DNA of 64,000 nucleotides, from the NCBI GenBank assembly GCA_025201345.1, contig JAIXMG010000022.1, forward strand, positions 542,782 through 606,781, written 5' to 3'. Made by a program: the position numbers and the translations under genes. Below the pieces are notes generated by a model that ran no database searches, was not told where the DNA came from, and worked only from the letters and a program-made list of their open reading frames with translations. This document shows positions 12,437 through 25,267 of this stretch, piece after piece (positions within the stretch are counted from its first letter, which is position 1; every line of letters starts with the position of its first letter). Origin of the DNA: Thamnidium elegans. Its lineage: Eukaryota > Mucoromycota > Mucoromycetes > Mucorales > Mucoraceae.

Positions 12437-15400
12437 TTACAATTTTAGCTCTGCTAATATCTTACTACACATGTTTTTATATTGCCATGGATCACCACCA
12501 ACTCTTCGAAATTGTAGACCATGCATACCTAATAACCAAGGTACCTTGACAATATATATTTCAAAGCGTACAACTAAATCAGGTACAGGTACGATAGATG
12601 TATTTGTAACTGGGTTATTAGCATCATCTGAAGAAAGCGATTGTTGATCTTCGGTCGTATTATTACTATCTTCATTTATCACCTTATTCAAATCGATACT
12701 TGGCATATGAACACATTCAAACCTTCCTTTGCTTTCTCTCCATTTAACTCCTATTCGTTCCAAAACGCGAATTAAATCTGCACGGATGACAGACGGATGC
12801 TTTGTTGAGGTAGTTGTAACTGAGAATAAGCCTTTAAGAAAAACGGGTTTAATGTTTTCATCTGCTGTACCCTTTTGTTGAAACGCGCTATTTCCATCCA
12901 CCGGTGAAGGAAATGCTTGTTCGTGATCATGGGCTTGCTTTTGGCCACTTTTAATATCGATATGTAAGGGTAATGTCTTTACAGGTCCCTTTGAAGATGA
13001 TAAATGGCCCTCTCGTTGATGATGGCTGTTGACAATATTTAAGAAATTGGTATGATTTTCAGCATTAATAGCTGATTGGCCCAACGTCATTCTTCTCGGT
13101 AATATTTTACTGATTTTGTTTCCAAACGAGTTGCTGTTATGTGAGTTATTTGCTGCAGATGCCGCTGCTGCTGCTGCAGTGGCTACATCAAGATCAGATT
13201 GTTGTAAACCGGCTGAATGATGTTGCGTTGAACCAAACAAAGAATTAGGAAATCTTGTCGAATGCGACGGAGCGTATGATTTCGAGAGGTAATTGGTTTC
13301 GTTTTCTCTTGAAGGTATTTGAATAGGCGTTGATACGGAAGAAGCTACAGTAGTTGTTTCATTGCCTGTCGTACTTGATTTACGAGATCGTGTCCCTTTT
13401 TCAGTGGATGACCGAGATAACGCTAAACTTAGACGACGAAGCACATTGTTTGCATCTCTCGTCTGTGTATCTTGATCCACATGTTCAGATGAAGAGTTGG
13501 ATTTTCGAGAGAATAATCGACCAATACCGTTTTCAATTAAATGAAGTTTATCATTGGTTGATGATGGTTCTATGAGATGACCTTCTTCATCGACGCGTAT
13601 ATTAGCCTTTCCTTTTTTACTGTAAGCAACACCAGATAATATATGTGGATCACCAAAAAGAGATTCTTCCAGTGATACACGATTTGAGGGATGTATGTTT
13701 TCAGGTAGTGATATATCCGGCATACGTAAAGAATAAGAAGATGTTGAAATTGGTAAATCAATAGATGAAGATGAAGGAGAAGACGAATTTAAACGTCTTT
13801 CACGTTCTAATTTTTCTTTTACCAAGTAGTAAATAGATACTAATGGGTGATAAGCAGCAGGTATAGATTGTGGATCGTCGTTGGGTAATATAAATGATTT
13901 TTTACTGGTATGAGGTGAGAACCTTGATACTAAATGGCCTTGACGATGATTTCGATGTATTCCAGCAGTACGATCCAATAGTAGTTTAGCTGCCTTTTGG
14001 TATTCATGAGAGGTAATGATGTTTTGTAACTTATCTCTAATATCAATCTCTGTACCAAATTCAAATCCTGTCATACCACGAATCACTTCCATATCAAGTG
14101 GTAAAGTTAACGGTACTCTATCCGGTAAATAGTTATCTACAGGACCATCGTATCCTTTATTGATCCAAGGATGTATAATGATTTCGGATACTGTAGCACG
14201 ATGAGCTGGATTCGTTACCAACATTCTAGATAGTATACTTTTACAATCTATATTATATATATATATACATATATATATAGTAAGGTATACAGTGACACGA
14301 TATAAAGTGGAAATTTATATTACCTGTACTCAAATGAGACGGATATTCAACAAAGCCTCTTTTAATCTTTTCATGTAATGCAGGCATATTTTGATCATCA
14401 AAGGGTACTTTACCACATACCAAAACATATAAAACTACGCCAAAACTCCAAATATCAATTTCAGGTCCAGTATATGCCTTTGCGTTTAATAACTCTGGTG
14501 CAGCAAAATAAAGTGATCCACAAAAAGTACTTAATGATGAACGAGGTGAGAATAAATTGGATAATCCAAAATCTATAATTTTGATGTTTCCAGATTGTGA
14601 AATAAGAATGTTTTCAATCTTTAAGTCTCGGTGTACAATAGAATTTCTATGGCAATAGTCTATATATCATTTTTTTTTTTTTTTTTTGTCTATTTTTTTT
14701 AATACGCGTGATATACATATACCAATACCACATACCTAGCGCACTCACTATCTGTCTTGCAAATTGTCTAGCCTGTTTTTCTTTTAATTTACCATGGGAA
14801 ATTATGTAATCTAATAGTTGTCCTCCGTTTACGTACTCCATAAACATATAATAATAGGGATCTAATATAACCATCTCCTTTAAACTGACAATATACGGAT
14901 GATGTAGTAACAACATAATACTAGCTTCTCTTATTGTTCTAATCTCACGAAATTCATCCTTTTCTCTCTTCTTGCTCGATTTATTTTCCTTTGCTTTACG
15001 TGGTACAATTTTTACAGCAAGCTACTTGGCAAAAATAAATTGTTAATATATATATATATTTACACTGAATATACATTACCTTTTCGCCTGTTATATTATG
15101 TACAGCTAAACGAACTTTTCCCATTGAACCAGAACCTAAAGTATTGATCAAGGTGAAATTACCAATAACTCTTTTAGGTTTTACACGTTCAATTGAAGTA
15201 GAACGTCTTGTACTGCTAGGCGATCTTCTTTTAGAAGCTTCTTTTAAGCTTTGTGATGATACATTGTCAGGATCAGCGTAAAGAGGTAGCTCTGAAGGAG
15301 CAGGTGAGTCACATAATATATTATTACCATCGGGACCTTGAACAAGCTTTTCGCGCTGGGTATCAATCGCTATATGATTGTTATTTATTTCACTCGAGTT

Positions 15401-15451
15401 GGTTGAATTATCAAGTGTTGAATTTGACTCTTCTTTAAGACTTGGCGTCAT
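12437..15451 (-). CDS. KIN1: Kin1/MARK-family Ser/Thr protein kinase with KA1 domain
   Basis: Four exons (15451-15080, 15021-14736, 14659-14324, 14247-12437) encode 934 residues. After a ~100-residue polar N-terminus, the kinase domain shows the Gly loop LGSGSMGKV, the VAIK-equivalent AVKIV lysine, the catalytic loop [11 protein letters not shown] (IIDFGLSN) and FAAPE. A long Ser/Asn-rich, probably disordered linker follows. The C-terminus (~residues 840-934) has the kinase-associated KA1 fold, including [20 protein letters not shown] and a final FKNMC-like helix. Kin1 kinases act at the plasma membrane in polarity, exocytosis and, in yeast, the unfolded-protein response; KA1 binds acidic phospholipids. 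The linker contains an Ala run. Confidence 0.92.
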
Positions 15452-16808
15452 TTTATATGTGTATGTATATCAAAAAAAAAAAAGAAAAAAGAAAAAGAAT
15501 AGTTGTAGTAGGTAAGACAGCAAAAAAAGAAAAAAAATGTTTACTTGGGAGTTATAAAAAGAAACGCCCTCGCTTGATTTTACTTGGAAATTATTTTCTT
15601 GTACTACAATAACATGAGAGGAAATGTGCACGTATGTAATATGTCAATCTTTCTTAATTTATAACAAATATGATTAAAAACTGTTACCAGTACGGTTTAT
15701 CCTTATATTTTTCCAATTATGTCATCTTTAATATGAGCTGTAGTGATCTAAGGTCGATGGTAGGAAATAATGATATCTAAAACGAGTTGTTTTGTATTGT
15801 ATTTTGACGGCTGAATCTACATGATGATGATACAAGTCAAGTAAAAAAAAAAAAAAAAAAAAAAAAATTAATTAAAATATGGTCCCAAGTAAAACCCCCT
15901 TTCATAAGACTAAATACTACATCATACATGTGTATAAGGTTATTTTATAATAAACCAAGCGCATTTTAAGATAAGAAATGATACTCTTGGTATTTAGTAT
16001 TTCATATGTACAAGTGATCAAGTCTTTTACTCTTATCTAAAAGTACAACAAGTATAAAATTACACGTAATAATCGAGATGTACTTATATATTATTAGCTT
16101 TGTAAATAGGGTAAATGTTTAATGTTTAATGTAGGATTTTTACAAATCTTTAAAAAAGACCCGGGTCAACTTATAAGAGCTATATTTCTTTTCGGTGTTA
16201 ATCTTTACGTTCTTAATGTGCAGGATAGTGATAATAATTTAACCGTCTTAACAATATATAAAATAATCTCCAAAGCTATAAAGCAATACATATACCCCCT
16301 TCTCGTTTCTTTTTTACTTTCTTTCTTTTGTCAGCTTCAAACCGAAACATGCACACGTTTTTTTAAAGAAATATTATGCTAGAGAAGATTGCTATCAGTA
16401 GTTTGAAACTCCACTATCGCTCTTTTCGCCGCTGATCGGCCAGGCGGATGTTACTTTGTCCATGCAATTTTCTGCCTGAATTATATCCGGTTTGATTTAT
16501 CAGTTAGAGAATAGTAAACAACTGTTGTCAATTAACAAGAATATGTATATATATATATCTATATATAAAAATAGAAAAGTTGTCAGGTTTCTGAATCATT
16601 AAATATCTATGAAACAAAAGTCGATTATCATTGATACTTGAGAGGTTTGAGATATTTTCTGTTTTAAGTAGCTCGTTTTAATTTTAGATCTGTGTTTCAA
16701 TGAAAGTGATTAGAGTCTTTTTTTTTTTCTTTTTTTTTTTTTACTTCTTTCTTCTTTTAAGCCTTTTCTTCTTCTATAAAAAAAAAGTTATTCATACTTA
16801 TACTCAAA
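15452..16808. other. Divergent intergenic region between two kinase genes
   Basis: About 1.36 kb of AT-rich DNA between the start codons of the KIN1-like and Hal4/Sat4-like kinase genes. It includes poly(A) near 15842-15867, poly(T) near 16721-16742 and a short AT dinucleotide stretch near 16545-16566. No coding or RNA gene was recognised. Confidence 0.6.
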
Positions 16809-18641
16809 ATGCATCCAGCTACTGAACAGTTTAAATCATCACCACTTCATTTTTCAGAAGAAGTTGTCACTTCTTCACCACTTAAACAGTCAGATGCAGT
16901 GTCCCACAGTACACCCATCTCTAGTGTGTATCAACCAAATGATTTATCTATCGAAAGTAATTACTCATCATCTAGCAACATCTCTGTAATAAGCGATAGA
17001 CTAAATAACACAGATATCAATTCACCATCAAAATTATTCCAAAATAAACATGCTATCCATCAATTTGAAAATGTCACACCCGATGTCTCAGCACCTTCTT
17101 CTCCTTCAGCTGCTGCACACGTTAAACTCAACTACGATGCTAGATCAAGTCCATATATCCAAAAAGCCAGCCCGTGCACACCTCGTTCTTCATCGTCTGA
17201 ATCAAGTATTACTCAACATGAACCTAGTCACAGTCCGCCCAAAGATCATGACGATGATAATATAGAATCTAACTCAGTCACAATTGAATCTGGACCCACG
17301 AGTCGTCCTACTACACCATCTCAATTCGTATTTAAAAAACCTGAATATGATAGTCATTATCATCATACACATTTTCATCATCTCGAAAAAAAAGATACCA
17401 TTTTTAATGACTTGAGACGTTTCTTCAAGAAGAACCACGGTAAAAAGAAGAAGAGTTTATTGGTTGATGATGCATCAGGTGTTCGTAGCAGTAATTCCTC
17501 AGTCTATAGTAAACATAGTGATTTATCGTTTGCAAATGAATTTAATAAGAATATACAAAGTCGATACGGAAAATGGGGTACAGTAGTTTTTTTTTTTTTT
17601 TTTTTTTTTTTGTGTGTATACATTTTTCTAACTGGTTTTTTTTTTTTTTTTTTTTTTTTTTGACAGGTCAATTTGTTGGTAAGGGATCAGGTGGATCAGT
17701 TAGAATTATTCGTCGTAACACAGACGGAAAGACATTTGCAGTAAAAGAATTTAGAAAGAAAGCAAGTAATGAGAACGAAAAAGAATATATTAAAAAGGTA
17801 ACAGCGGAGTTCTGTATTGGTTCTACACTTCACAATTGCAATGTGATTGAAGCACTAGATATTATTCAAGAAGGCCATACGTTTTATGAAATAATGGAGT
17901 ACGCACCAAATGATCTGTTTACTATTGTTATGAGTGGTAAAATGGGGCCAAAAGAAATCTCTTGCTGTTGGCGTCAACTTTTAAACGGTGTTAAATATTT
18001 ACAATCCATGGGTATTGCTCATCGCGATCTCAAACTTGATAATTTGGTTTTGGATGAACGTGGTATTGTAAAGATTATTGATTTTGGGTGTTCAACTGTT
18101 ATTAAATATCCTTTTGAAGAGACAACACATATGAGTAAAGGTAAATAATATAAGTGTTATTTCTTCATTATTTACTAACTTTTCTTTTTTTTTAAAAAAA
18201 GGTATTTGTGGTTCGGATCCTTACATTGCTCCTGAACAATACACACAAAAGGAATACGATGCTCGTAAAACAGATCTGTGGTCTTGTGGCATTATTTATG
18301 TTTGTATGACAATTCGCCGATTTCCTTGGAGATTGCCCCGTCCTGAGAAAGATCAATCGTATAGTAATTTTGTACAACCAGATAACAGTGGTGCAGAGAA
18401 ACTTTTCAAGTTATTGCCCCGTTACGCAAGACCCATTGTTTCTCGGATTTTATGTCCAGATCCATCAAATCGGTGCATGCTTGAAGATGTGATGGAAGAT
18501 GGATGGATAAAGAATATCGAAACTTGTTCACCAGAAATACCTGTTCATAATCATCAACATCATTTACTAGTAAAACCAAGTAAAGAAATTATGGCGCGCG
18601 GTAATATTGTTATCTTACCACCAGCTCGTAAAGAAACTTAA
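16809..18641 (+). CDS. Hal4/Sat4-type (NPR/HAL5 family) Ser/Thr protein kinase
   Basis: Three exons (16809-17577, 17667-18140, 18202-18641) encode 560 residues. The first ~250 residues are Ser/Pro-rich and disordered, with a His-rich patch. The kinase domain follows, with [24 protein letters not shown] (IIDFGCST) and YIAPEQY. The insert [13 protein letters not shown] before the GSDPYIAPE activation segment and the short C-lobe ending in DGWIKNI resemble fungal Hal4/Sat4 and Hal5 kinases. These regulate potassium and nutrient transporters at the plasma membrane. Which paralogue this corresponds to is not decidable here. The first intron consists largely of two poly(T) runs of about 20 nt each. 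Confidence 0.85.
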
Positions 18642-19206
18642 AAACGCTTATTTATTTAAGCTAAATAGAAACTTTCTTCCTTTTCTCTTACCCCACATTT
18701 TTTTATTTTATTTTTTGTACCATAGTGTAGACAAATACTTACATCAAACCCTTTAATTATATAATATATATTTTTTTTTCATCATCCAATAAAATAACCA
18801 GACCTGGTATTTATTAAAACCTGTCAAATAAAAAGAATACGTTCATACCATTCGTTCTTTAAGCGAACCTTTCTTTTTTTTTTGCATAGTTATAATAATC
18901 ACAAGCTAAGAAAGAAAGACTGCTAGCTTTATATAAAAATAAATGGTAAAACGGGGATAATCATCATTTGTTTATTTTCCAATATGTAAATTTGAAATCA
19001 TTATTACTTCAATAAATGTGGAGAAAAAAGTGTCCTGTGATATCAGGTGAGGGGTATAGGCTTATACAAACTTGATATAACTTATTTATGTGCTTATCAA
19101 TGATTGGTGGTAATAAACATTGTACTCCTTTTTTTTTTGTATCACGGTCGGTTTATTATTAAGGCGAAAGCAAATGAATATGACGATGACCAAGGTAGTA
19201 CTTTTT
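18642..19206. other. Intergenic sequence, no gene recognised
   Basis: AT-rich DNA between the kinase 3' end and the GGGCC-motif element. It holds the probable 3' UTR of the kinase and nothing else recognisable. Confidence 0.5.
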
Positions 19207-20471
19207 AGGGCCATGTAAAAAAACGGAGATGTAAAACTAGCTGAGTTTAATACAATGTATTTTTTGTGTATTTAACAAGGTTTACAGTTTGCGTACCACA
19301 AACAGCTGTTTAAGATAAGATAACAAGTACAGAATTGAATAAGGTGATACAATCTAAAATGGTTAAAAACTTTTTTTTATAAAATGATTTGAAAAAAAGA
19401 AAAGCAGAATTCGTTTATAAATAAAACGTATTAAATGAATATTAATTTCTAAAGGCAGAACACTATACTAGAGTTGGTTGGTATGGGAACACAAAATTAT
19501 TCTACTGGTGGGCCACGAAATTATTTTTTTTTAGGTGCGAATGGGCCACGAAAAAAATAGTCTCAGGGCCGTGTAAAAGCGTCATTAGGGCCAAGTAAAA
19601 AGAGAAAATTCTACGCTTTTTTGCTGATCAAAATCAAGTGTGGTCTAAAATAGGAGCCAATCTTGAGTACTGGTGCATCATTATTATTATTATTATTTAG
19701 GGTAATGGAATTCTATCTACTTCTATTTCGATAAGGGCCACGTAAATTATTTTTTTTGCTTAGACGGGCCGTGCAATTAGTGTGATGATTCACTGGTTTC
19801 TTTTAAAGAAAGAGCGGTTATTCGTTCTAGGTAATTGAATAGGATTTGATTTGTTGTTGATCACTACATGATTTGCACGTTTGATGCAAGGAGAAAATTA
19901 TACTGAATCGTGCAATATTTTATTCTTTTTCGCTGCAACACCAAATATTACTGCACTCGAAATTCCATCTTTTTTTTAAAAAAAAATTTGAGGAAAAAGG
20001 GAAACAGCAACCCTTTAATACTTTTTTGAAAAAAAGGTGCTTATGAAAATATGCGGGGAAATACAGTTGGAAGCGGATGTTATTCGATTTGGTATTTTTT
20101 ATTGTAACCCTAAAGAGTGGCTAAAAATCTAACCCCAGATTCGGCGTTTATATATTGTGATAATTGAATATTGATTACATATAACTATAAAACAAGTAAC
20201 AAGAAAGTTGTCCAGGGGTACAACAAACAATACTTTTTTGTTTATCTCGTAGCATTTTTTTTTTATAGTTATAAAATACGCGATAAAGTCTTTTTTTTTT
20301 TTTTTTTAACAGAAATGAAGCTCTCTCTCTTTTTTCTGTGATCTATTATAATAATTTAACCAGTAGCGGAAAAACGAAACAATGGGCTAAATAATGATCC
20401 TACAAAGTTGGTCGGAATGCCATATTTTTTTCGTGGCCCGGACGGTGTTTTTTGCATTTTACCTGGCCCTG
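19207..20471. mobile_element. Putative non-autonomous DNA transposon defined by GGGCC motifs
   Basis: Nine copies of a motif GGGCC(A/G)(C/T/A/G)G(T/A)AAA occur in ~1.26 kb. Seven are in plus orientation (starting near 19208, 19510, 19543, 19566, 19588, 19735 and 19766). Two are in minus orientation at the other end (near 20424-20439 and 20455-20470). The outermost copies read AGGGCCATGTAAAA and, inverted, CAGGGCCAGGTAAAA, which would make short terminal inverted repeats with internal sub-terminal copies. No ORF is present. The arrangement resembles transposase-binding sub-terminal repeats of hAT-like elements, but no convincing target duplication is visible; only TACT is shared near both ends. 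Confidence 0.5.
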
Positions 20472-21002
20472 TTACTACAAGAGCAGATAGTTGCTTATCT
20501 CATCACAAATCAGCTCTTTGCCTTACCTAAATGATTTAAAATTGTAATACGATTATAAACCATTAATCTTTTTTTTTTGTTATTTTTTTTTTTTTGTTAT
20601 GGTAGTTTTAAAAGTGATTTGTATTGAAATTTATACAAATAAATAAGTACAATTCTGTATTAATGGTCGAGAAAAGGAGAAGAAAAAGGCAAGGCACATC
20701 GTCATAATGAACTTTAATTTATGTATTTTACAACGTATTTTTCCCAGATTCATGTGAATTAAAAAATAACCCCAGCTTCCACATGTTTCATTGGAAAAAG
20801 TTATTTTTTTTGTGTAGCCATTCCTGATTTGGATGAGTGACAGCAAGTACAAAACCTTGGGTTATTTTTTTTTTATTTATTTTCTTTTTCTTCTGTTTCT
20901 TCTTAAGCTCTTTTTTTTTAAACCCTTCCCCCCTCTCTCTATTTCTTTTTTTCTTGTTGTTTTGCTTCGACAGAGCTTGCACTAAGTGAAAAATAATTTA
21001 TA
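20472..21002. other. Region upstream of aconitase
   Basis: About 530 bp with poly(T) and CT-rich tracts. The CT-rich tract at ~20928-20975, close to the aconitase ATG, looks like the pyrimidine-rich core promoters found before highly expressed fungal genes. No TATA box is obvious. Confidence 0.4.
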
Positions 21003-21333
21003 ATGCTGTCCTCCAACAACTTTATCAGAGCTGCTAAGGTAAAAAAAAAAAAAAAAAATATACACGTACACATGTTATTTATATATATATACTTACTTTA
21101 TTTATTACAATTTAGGCTTTTGCCCCTGCCATTAGAACTAATGTTCCTGCCCGTACTTATGCTCAAGCTGGTACCAACTGGGCTTCTCAGAAGGTTGCCA
21201 TGTCCAACCTTGAACAAGACAAGTTCATCAACTATCAAAGAATTGAAGATAACCTTGAAATCGTTCGTAAGAGGTAAATAATCGAAAAAAATTTATTTAT
21301 TTTTTTTTAAAAAAAAAAAAATCGGAGAGCGCG

Positions 21334-21366
<33 letters not shown>

Positions 21367-23620
21367 GAATATGATAGGGGGGACCCTTACCACTGTAGAG
21401 TTTTATTTACTAAATTTGTATATTTTTTTTTTATATTCGCGTAGATTAAACCGTCCTTTGACTCTTTCCGAAAAGGTTGTCTATGGTCATTTAGATGATG
21501 CCCATAACCAAGATATCGTTCGTGGTCAATCTTACCTCAAGCTCCGTCCTGATCGTGTTGCTTGTCAAGATGCTACTGCCCAAATGGCTCTTTTACAATT
21601 CATGTCTGCTGGTATTCCTACCGTTGCTGTTCCCTCCACTGTCCATTGTGATCATTTAATTGAAGCTCAAATTGGTGGTGCTAAGGATTTAGCTCGTGCT
21701 ATTGATATCAACAAGGAAGTTTATGATTTCTTAGCTACCTCTACTGCCAAGTTCGGTCTTGGTTTCTGGAAGCCCGGATCTGGTATTATTCATCAAATTA
21801 TTCTTGAAAACTATGCTTTCCCTGGTGGTCTTATGATCGGTACTGATTCTCACACTCCTAATGCTGGTGGTCTCGGTATGGTTGCCGTCGGTGTCGGTGG
21901 TGCTGATGCTGTCGATGTCATGGCTGATATTCCTTGGGAACTCAAGTGTCCCAAGACTATTGGTGTTAAGCTTACTGGTAAGCTCAACCCTTGGGTCTCT
22001 CCTAAGGATATTATTCTTAAGGTTGCCGGTATCTTGACCGTTAAGGGTGGTACTGGTGCTATTGTTGAATACCTCGGTGATGGTGTTGATTCCATCTCTT
22101 GTACTGGTATGGCTACTATCTGTAACATGGGTGCCGAAATTGGTGCTACTACCTCCATGTTCCCTTATAATGAACGTATGGGTGATTATCTCCGTGCCAC
22201 TAACCGTGGTGCTATTGCTAACTATGCTAAGCAATTCGGTCACAATCTCCGTGCCGATGGTGATGCTCAATATGATGAACTTATCGAAATTGATCTCAAT
22301 ACCCTCGAACCTTATATCAACGGTCCTTTCACTCCCGATCTTGCTACTCCTCTCTCCAAGTTCAAGGAGACTGCTATCAAGAACGACTGGCCTCAAGAGC
22401 TTAAGGTTGGTTTGATCGGTTCTTGTACCAACTCTTCTTATGAAGATATGGCCCGTTCCGCTTCTCTTGTTCAACAAGCCACTGATCATGGTGTCAAGGT
22501 CAAGGCCAAGTATACCATTACCCCCGGTTCTGAACAAATTCGTGCTACCATTGAACGTGACGGTATTATGGATACCCTTACTAACGCTGGTGGTCTTGTC
22601 CTTGCTAACGCTTGTGGTCCTTGTATCGGTCAATGGGATCGTCAAGATATCAAGAAGGGTGATAAGAACTCTATCATTACCTCTTATAACCGTAACTTCA
22701 CCGGTCGTAACGATGCTAACCCTCAAACTCATGCTTTCGTCGCCTCTCCTGAGATCGTCACTGCTTTGACCATTGCTGGTGATATGCACTTCAACCCCAT
22801 CACTGATTCTCTTATCGGTGCTGACGGTAAGCCTTATAAGCTTTCTGCTCCTAACGGTGATGAACTCCCTCCTAACGGTTACGATGCTGGTGAGAACACC
22901 TACCAAGAACCCCCTGCTGACCGTTCTCAAGTCAGCGTTGCTGTTAACCCCGAGTCCAACCGTCTTCAACTCTTGAAGCCTTTCGAGAAGTGGGATGGTA
23001 AGGACATTGAGGAAATCCCTATTCTTATCAAGGTTAAGGGTAAGTGTACTACCGATCATATCTCTATGGCCGGTCCCTGGTTGAAGTTCCGTGGTCATTT
23101 GGATAACATCTCCAACAATTTCTTGATTGGTGGTCTTAACATTGAAAACGAAAAGGTCAACTCTGTCAGAAACGCCTTCACTGGTGAATACAAGGGTGTC
23201 CCAGATACCGCTCGTGATTACAAGAAGGATGGTGTTAAGTGGGTCGTCGTCGGTGACGAGAACTATGGTGAAGGTTCCTCTCGTGAACATGCTGCCCTTG
23301 AGCCTAGATTCCTCAACGGTGCTGCCATCATTGTCAAGTCTTTCGCTCGTATTCACGAAACTAACTTGAAGAAGCAAGGTATGCTTCCTTTGACTTTCAC
23401 CAACCCTGCCGATTACGATAAGGTTGATCCTAAGGATAAGGTCTCCATTCTTGGTTTGACTGATTTCCAACCCGGAAAGCCTTTGACCATGCGTCTCACC
23501 AAGGCTGACGGTAAGACCGAAGATATCACCTTGGCTCACACTTTCAACGAAGGTCAAATCGCCTGGTTCAAGGCCGGTTCTGCTCTCAACCTCATGAAGG
23601 AAAAGGCTGCTCAAGCTTAA
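21003..23620 (+). CDS. ACO1: Aconitate hydratase, mitochondrial
   Basis: Three exons (21003-21038, 21116-21273, 21445-23620) encode 789 residues. The enzyme interconverts citrate and isocitrate in the TCA cycle. The first ~30 residues ([21 protein letters not shown]) are basic and Ser/Ala-rich, as expected for a matrix-targeting peptide. The 4Fe-4S ligands are visible as GSCTNS and the [11 protein letters not shown] motif. The swivel domain has [14 protein letters not shown]. Codon use differs sharply from neighbouring genes: strong preference for GGT, GCT, AAG, AAC and CTC-type codons and very few AT-ending rare codons, indicating high expression. This bias also creates a long spurious antisense frame. 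The second intron carries a poly(A) run of about 26 nt. Confidence 0.97.
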
Positions 23621-23789
23621 TTTCAAAAAAGAAAATTTTCTCAGTTCAGGGTCTTATAAAAAAATACCCCCAAATGATTTCGAATTTATCAAAAATGTAA
23701 TTAATTTAATAAAAATGTATAGAAAAAAATATAAAATAATACATCTCATTTATCTTTTTTTCTTTTTTGATATATGTTAAAAAGCTTAT

Positions 23790-23827
<38 letters not shown>

Positions 23828-24145
23828 GCGCACGTGCTCTACAAAAGGAAATACACGCTCTATTTCCCCGCTTTTGAAGTAGGTTTCATGGGGAAATTAT
23901 TTAGCAGGAAAGATGCTAAAATGGAAAAGTATTGTAGTCTAGATTCGTTATAAACATATTTGTCATGCAAAGCGCAGGGTTTATCATTGTCATAACAACA
24001 ACAACAAAAATAGTGAGAATTTTTTTTTTCGGCAGTTAGAAATAAATGTATAATTAGATTACAGCTTGTGATTGCAACCCTGGATTCCATTACAAAACTT
24101 TTGAAATGGAGATTGATTCAATAATTACATAAAAAAAAAATTATA
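23621..24145. other. Aconitase downstream region
   Basis: It contains the 3' UTR with AATAAAAATG-like signals near 23707-23718 and a poly(T) run of about 29 nt ending near 23823. No gene is recognised before the transposon that begins near 24146. Confidence 0.5.
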
Positions 24146-24304
24146 CAGTCGTTCCAACGCCAAAGGGGGGGTCGTATATGATTTCATTGGGCGACTTTTC
24201 AATTTCCAAAGGGCGGTTTTTCACAGCTCAAAGGGCGTCATTTTTTTTTTTCAATGTACGATTTTTTTCATTAAAGTTCGTTTTGTTATTTTAAAAGCGT
24301 AAAG

Positions 24305-24508
24305 CTATAAAGCTTCACTGCGTAAGCAAATCTCAAAACAATTAACGGAAGGTTGAGCAAATGCTCGCAAATGCTTTGGAGGGACGTTATTAAAAGCTTC
24401 GGCAATTCGAGTAGCTAGATCTTCAGCTTCTTTAAACGAACTTCGTTTGACCTTATTTTTGACAACTGACCAAAAATTCTCAATTGGGTTGAGAGTATGG
24501 GGGAAGGT
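24305..24508 (-). pseudogene. DDE transposase C-terminal fragment (Tc1/mariner type)
   Basis: A ~68-codon minus-strand frame begins FPHTLNPIENFWSVVKNKV and ends at a TAG at 24305-24307. LNPIENFW is the conserved block containing the third catalytic acidic residue of Tc1/mariner and IS630-type DDE transposases. The rest, including the DD part, is not found upstream on this strand. Only the 3' end of a transposase gene therefore survives within the inverted-repeat element. Confidence 0.75.
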
Positions 24509-24842
24509 AGATTTTCACTTAATTATTAATATCGTCATTTATGATATTGCATTTCAAACATATTATAACATTGAGTGAATACTTTTAAATAATGCGATAA
24601 AGGAAAAGAAAATATATTTACTATTAATTTAGAAATTGGAGAAAGAAAAGGAAATATAATCATCTTGTTGAAAACGCAGCAGGCCCCTCTTTTCTTTTTT
24701 TTAATTTACTCCAAGATTCAAAGTAGAATATTGCTGGTTGTATTATCTATCATTACATAGGATGTGAACAAGTTTTCTTTGCTTCATAGTATATTTGCTT
24801 TACCATCAATACATCTGGACAAGTCGGAAACTAGAATAAATA

Positions 24843-25000
24843 TGTAGTATGTATTGGGTCGGATGGGAGAACGCAAGCCATAACATTGGGCGGCATTAGA
24901 CGGCGCAATGCTTAGAACACAATACTGACATAAAACCATACGTTCCGCCTTGACAAGGAATAATAACATGGGCTTACAAGAGCTTCCTATACTATTCCTT
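24843..25000. repeat. ~150-bp repeat, copy 1
   Basis: The copy begins near GTATTGGGTCGGATGGGAG and runs through a core (CATTGGGCGGCATTAGACGG) to AATAATAACATGGGCTTACA. It is nearly identical to copy 3, and copy 2 is more diverged. The core contains a short stem (GCATT...AATGC). No known family is recognised. Confidence 0.75.
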
Positions 25001-25103
25001 AGATATTTAAGATCAATGATTAGTTAACGTGAGAACATAAACTTTTCCTTCAATCTTACCTACTTGATCAATGTTTTAGTGTCTAATCCTCGCATTAGTA
25101 TAG

Positions 25104-25240
25104 TACATATTGGGTCGGGTGGGTGGAAGAACGCAAGCCATAACATTGGGCGGCATTAGACGGCGCAATGCTTAGACCACAACACTCACTCAAAGCCATA
25201 CTTTCCGCCTCAACAAGGAATAGTAGCATGGGTTTTACAT
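25104..25240. repeat. ~150-bp repeat, copy 2 (diverged)
   Basis: Same unit as copy 1, beginning near TACATATTGGGTCGGGTGGG. The core is conserved, while the segment after GCAATGCTTAGA carries many substitutions. The changes alter almost every codon of the minus-strand frame shared by copies 1 and 3, which argues against the unit being a protein-coding exon. Confidence 0.7.
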
Positions 25241-25267
25241 ATGCTTACCGTATTCTTAGGATACAGC

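Noticed and set aside
21731..23626. 631-codon open frame antisense to aconitase
   Set aside because: It is produced by the strong codon bias of the aconitase gene. Its translation is Thr/Ser/Gly/Asp-rich with no family resemblance, while the sense strand is unmistakably aconitase.
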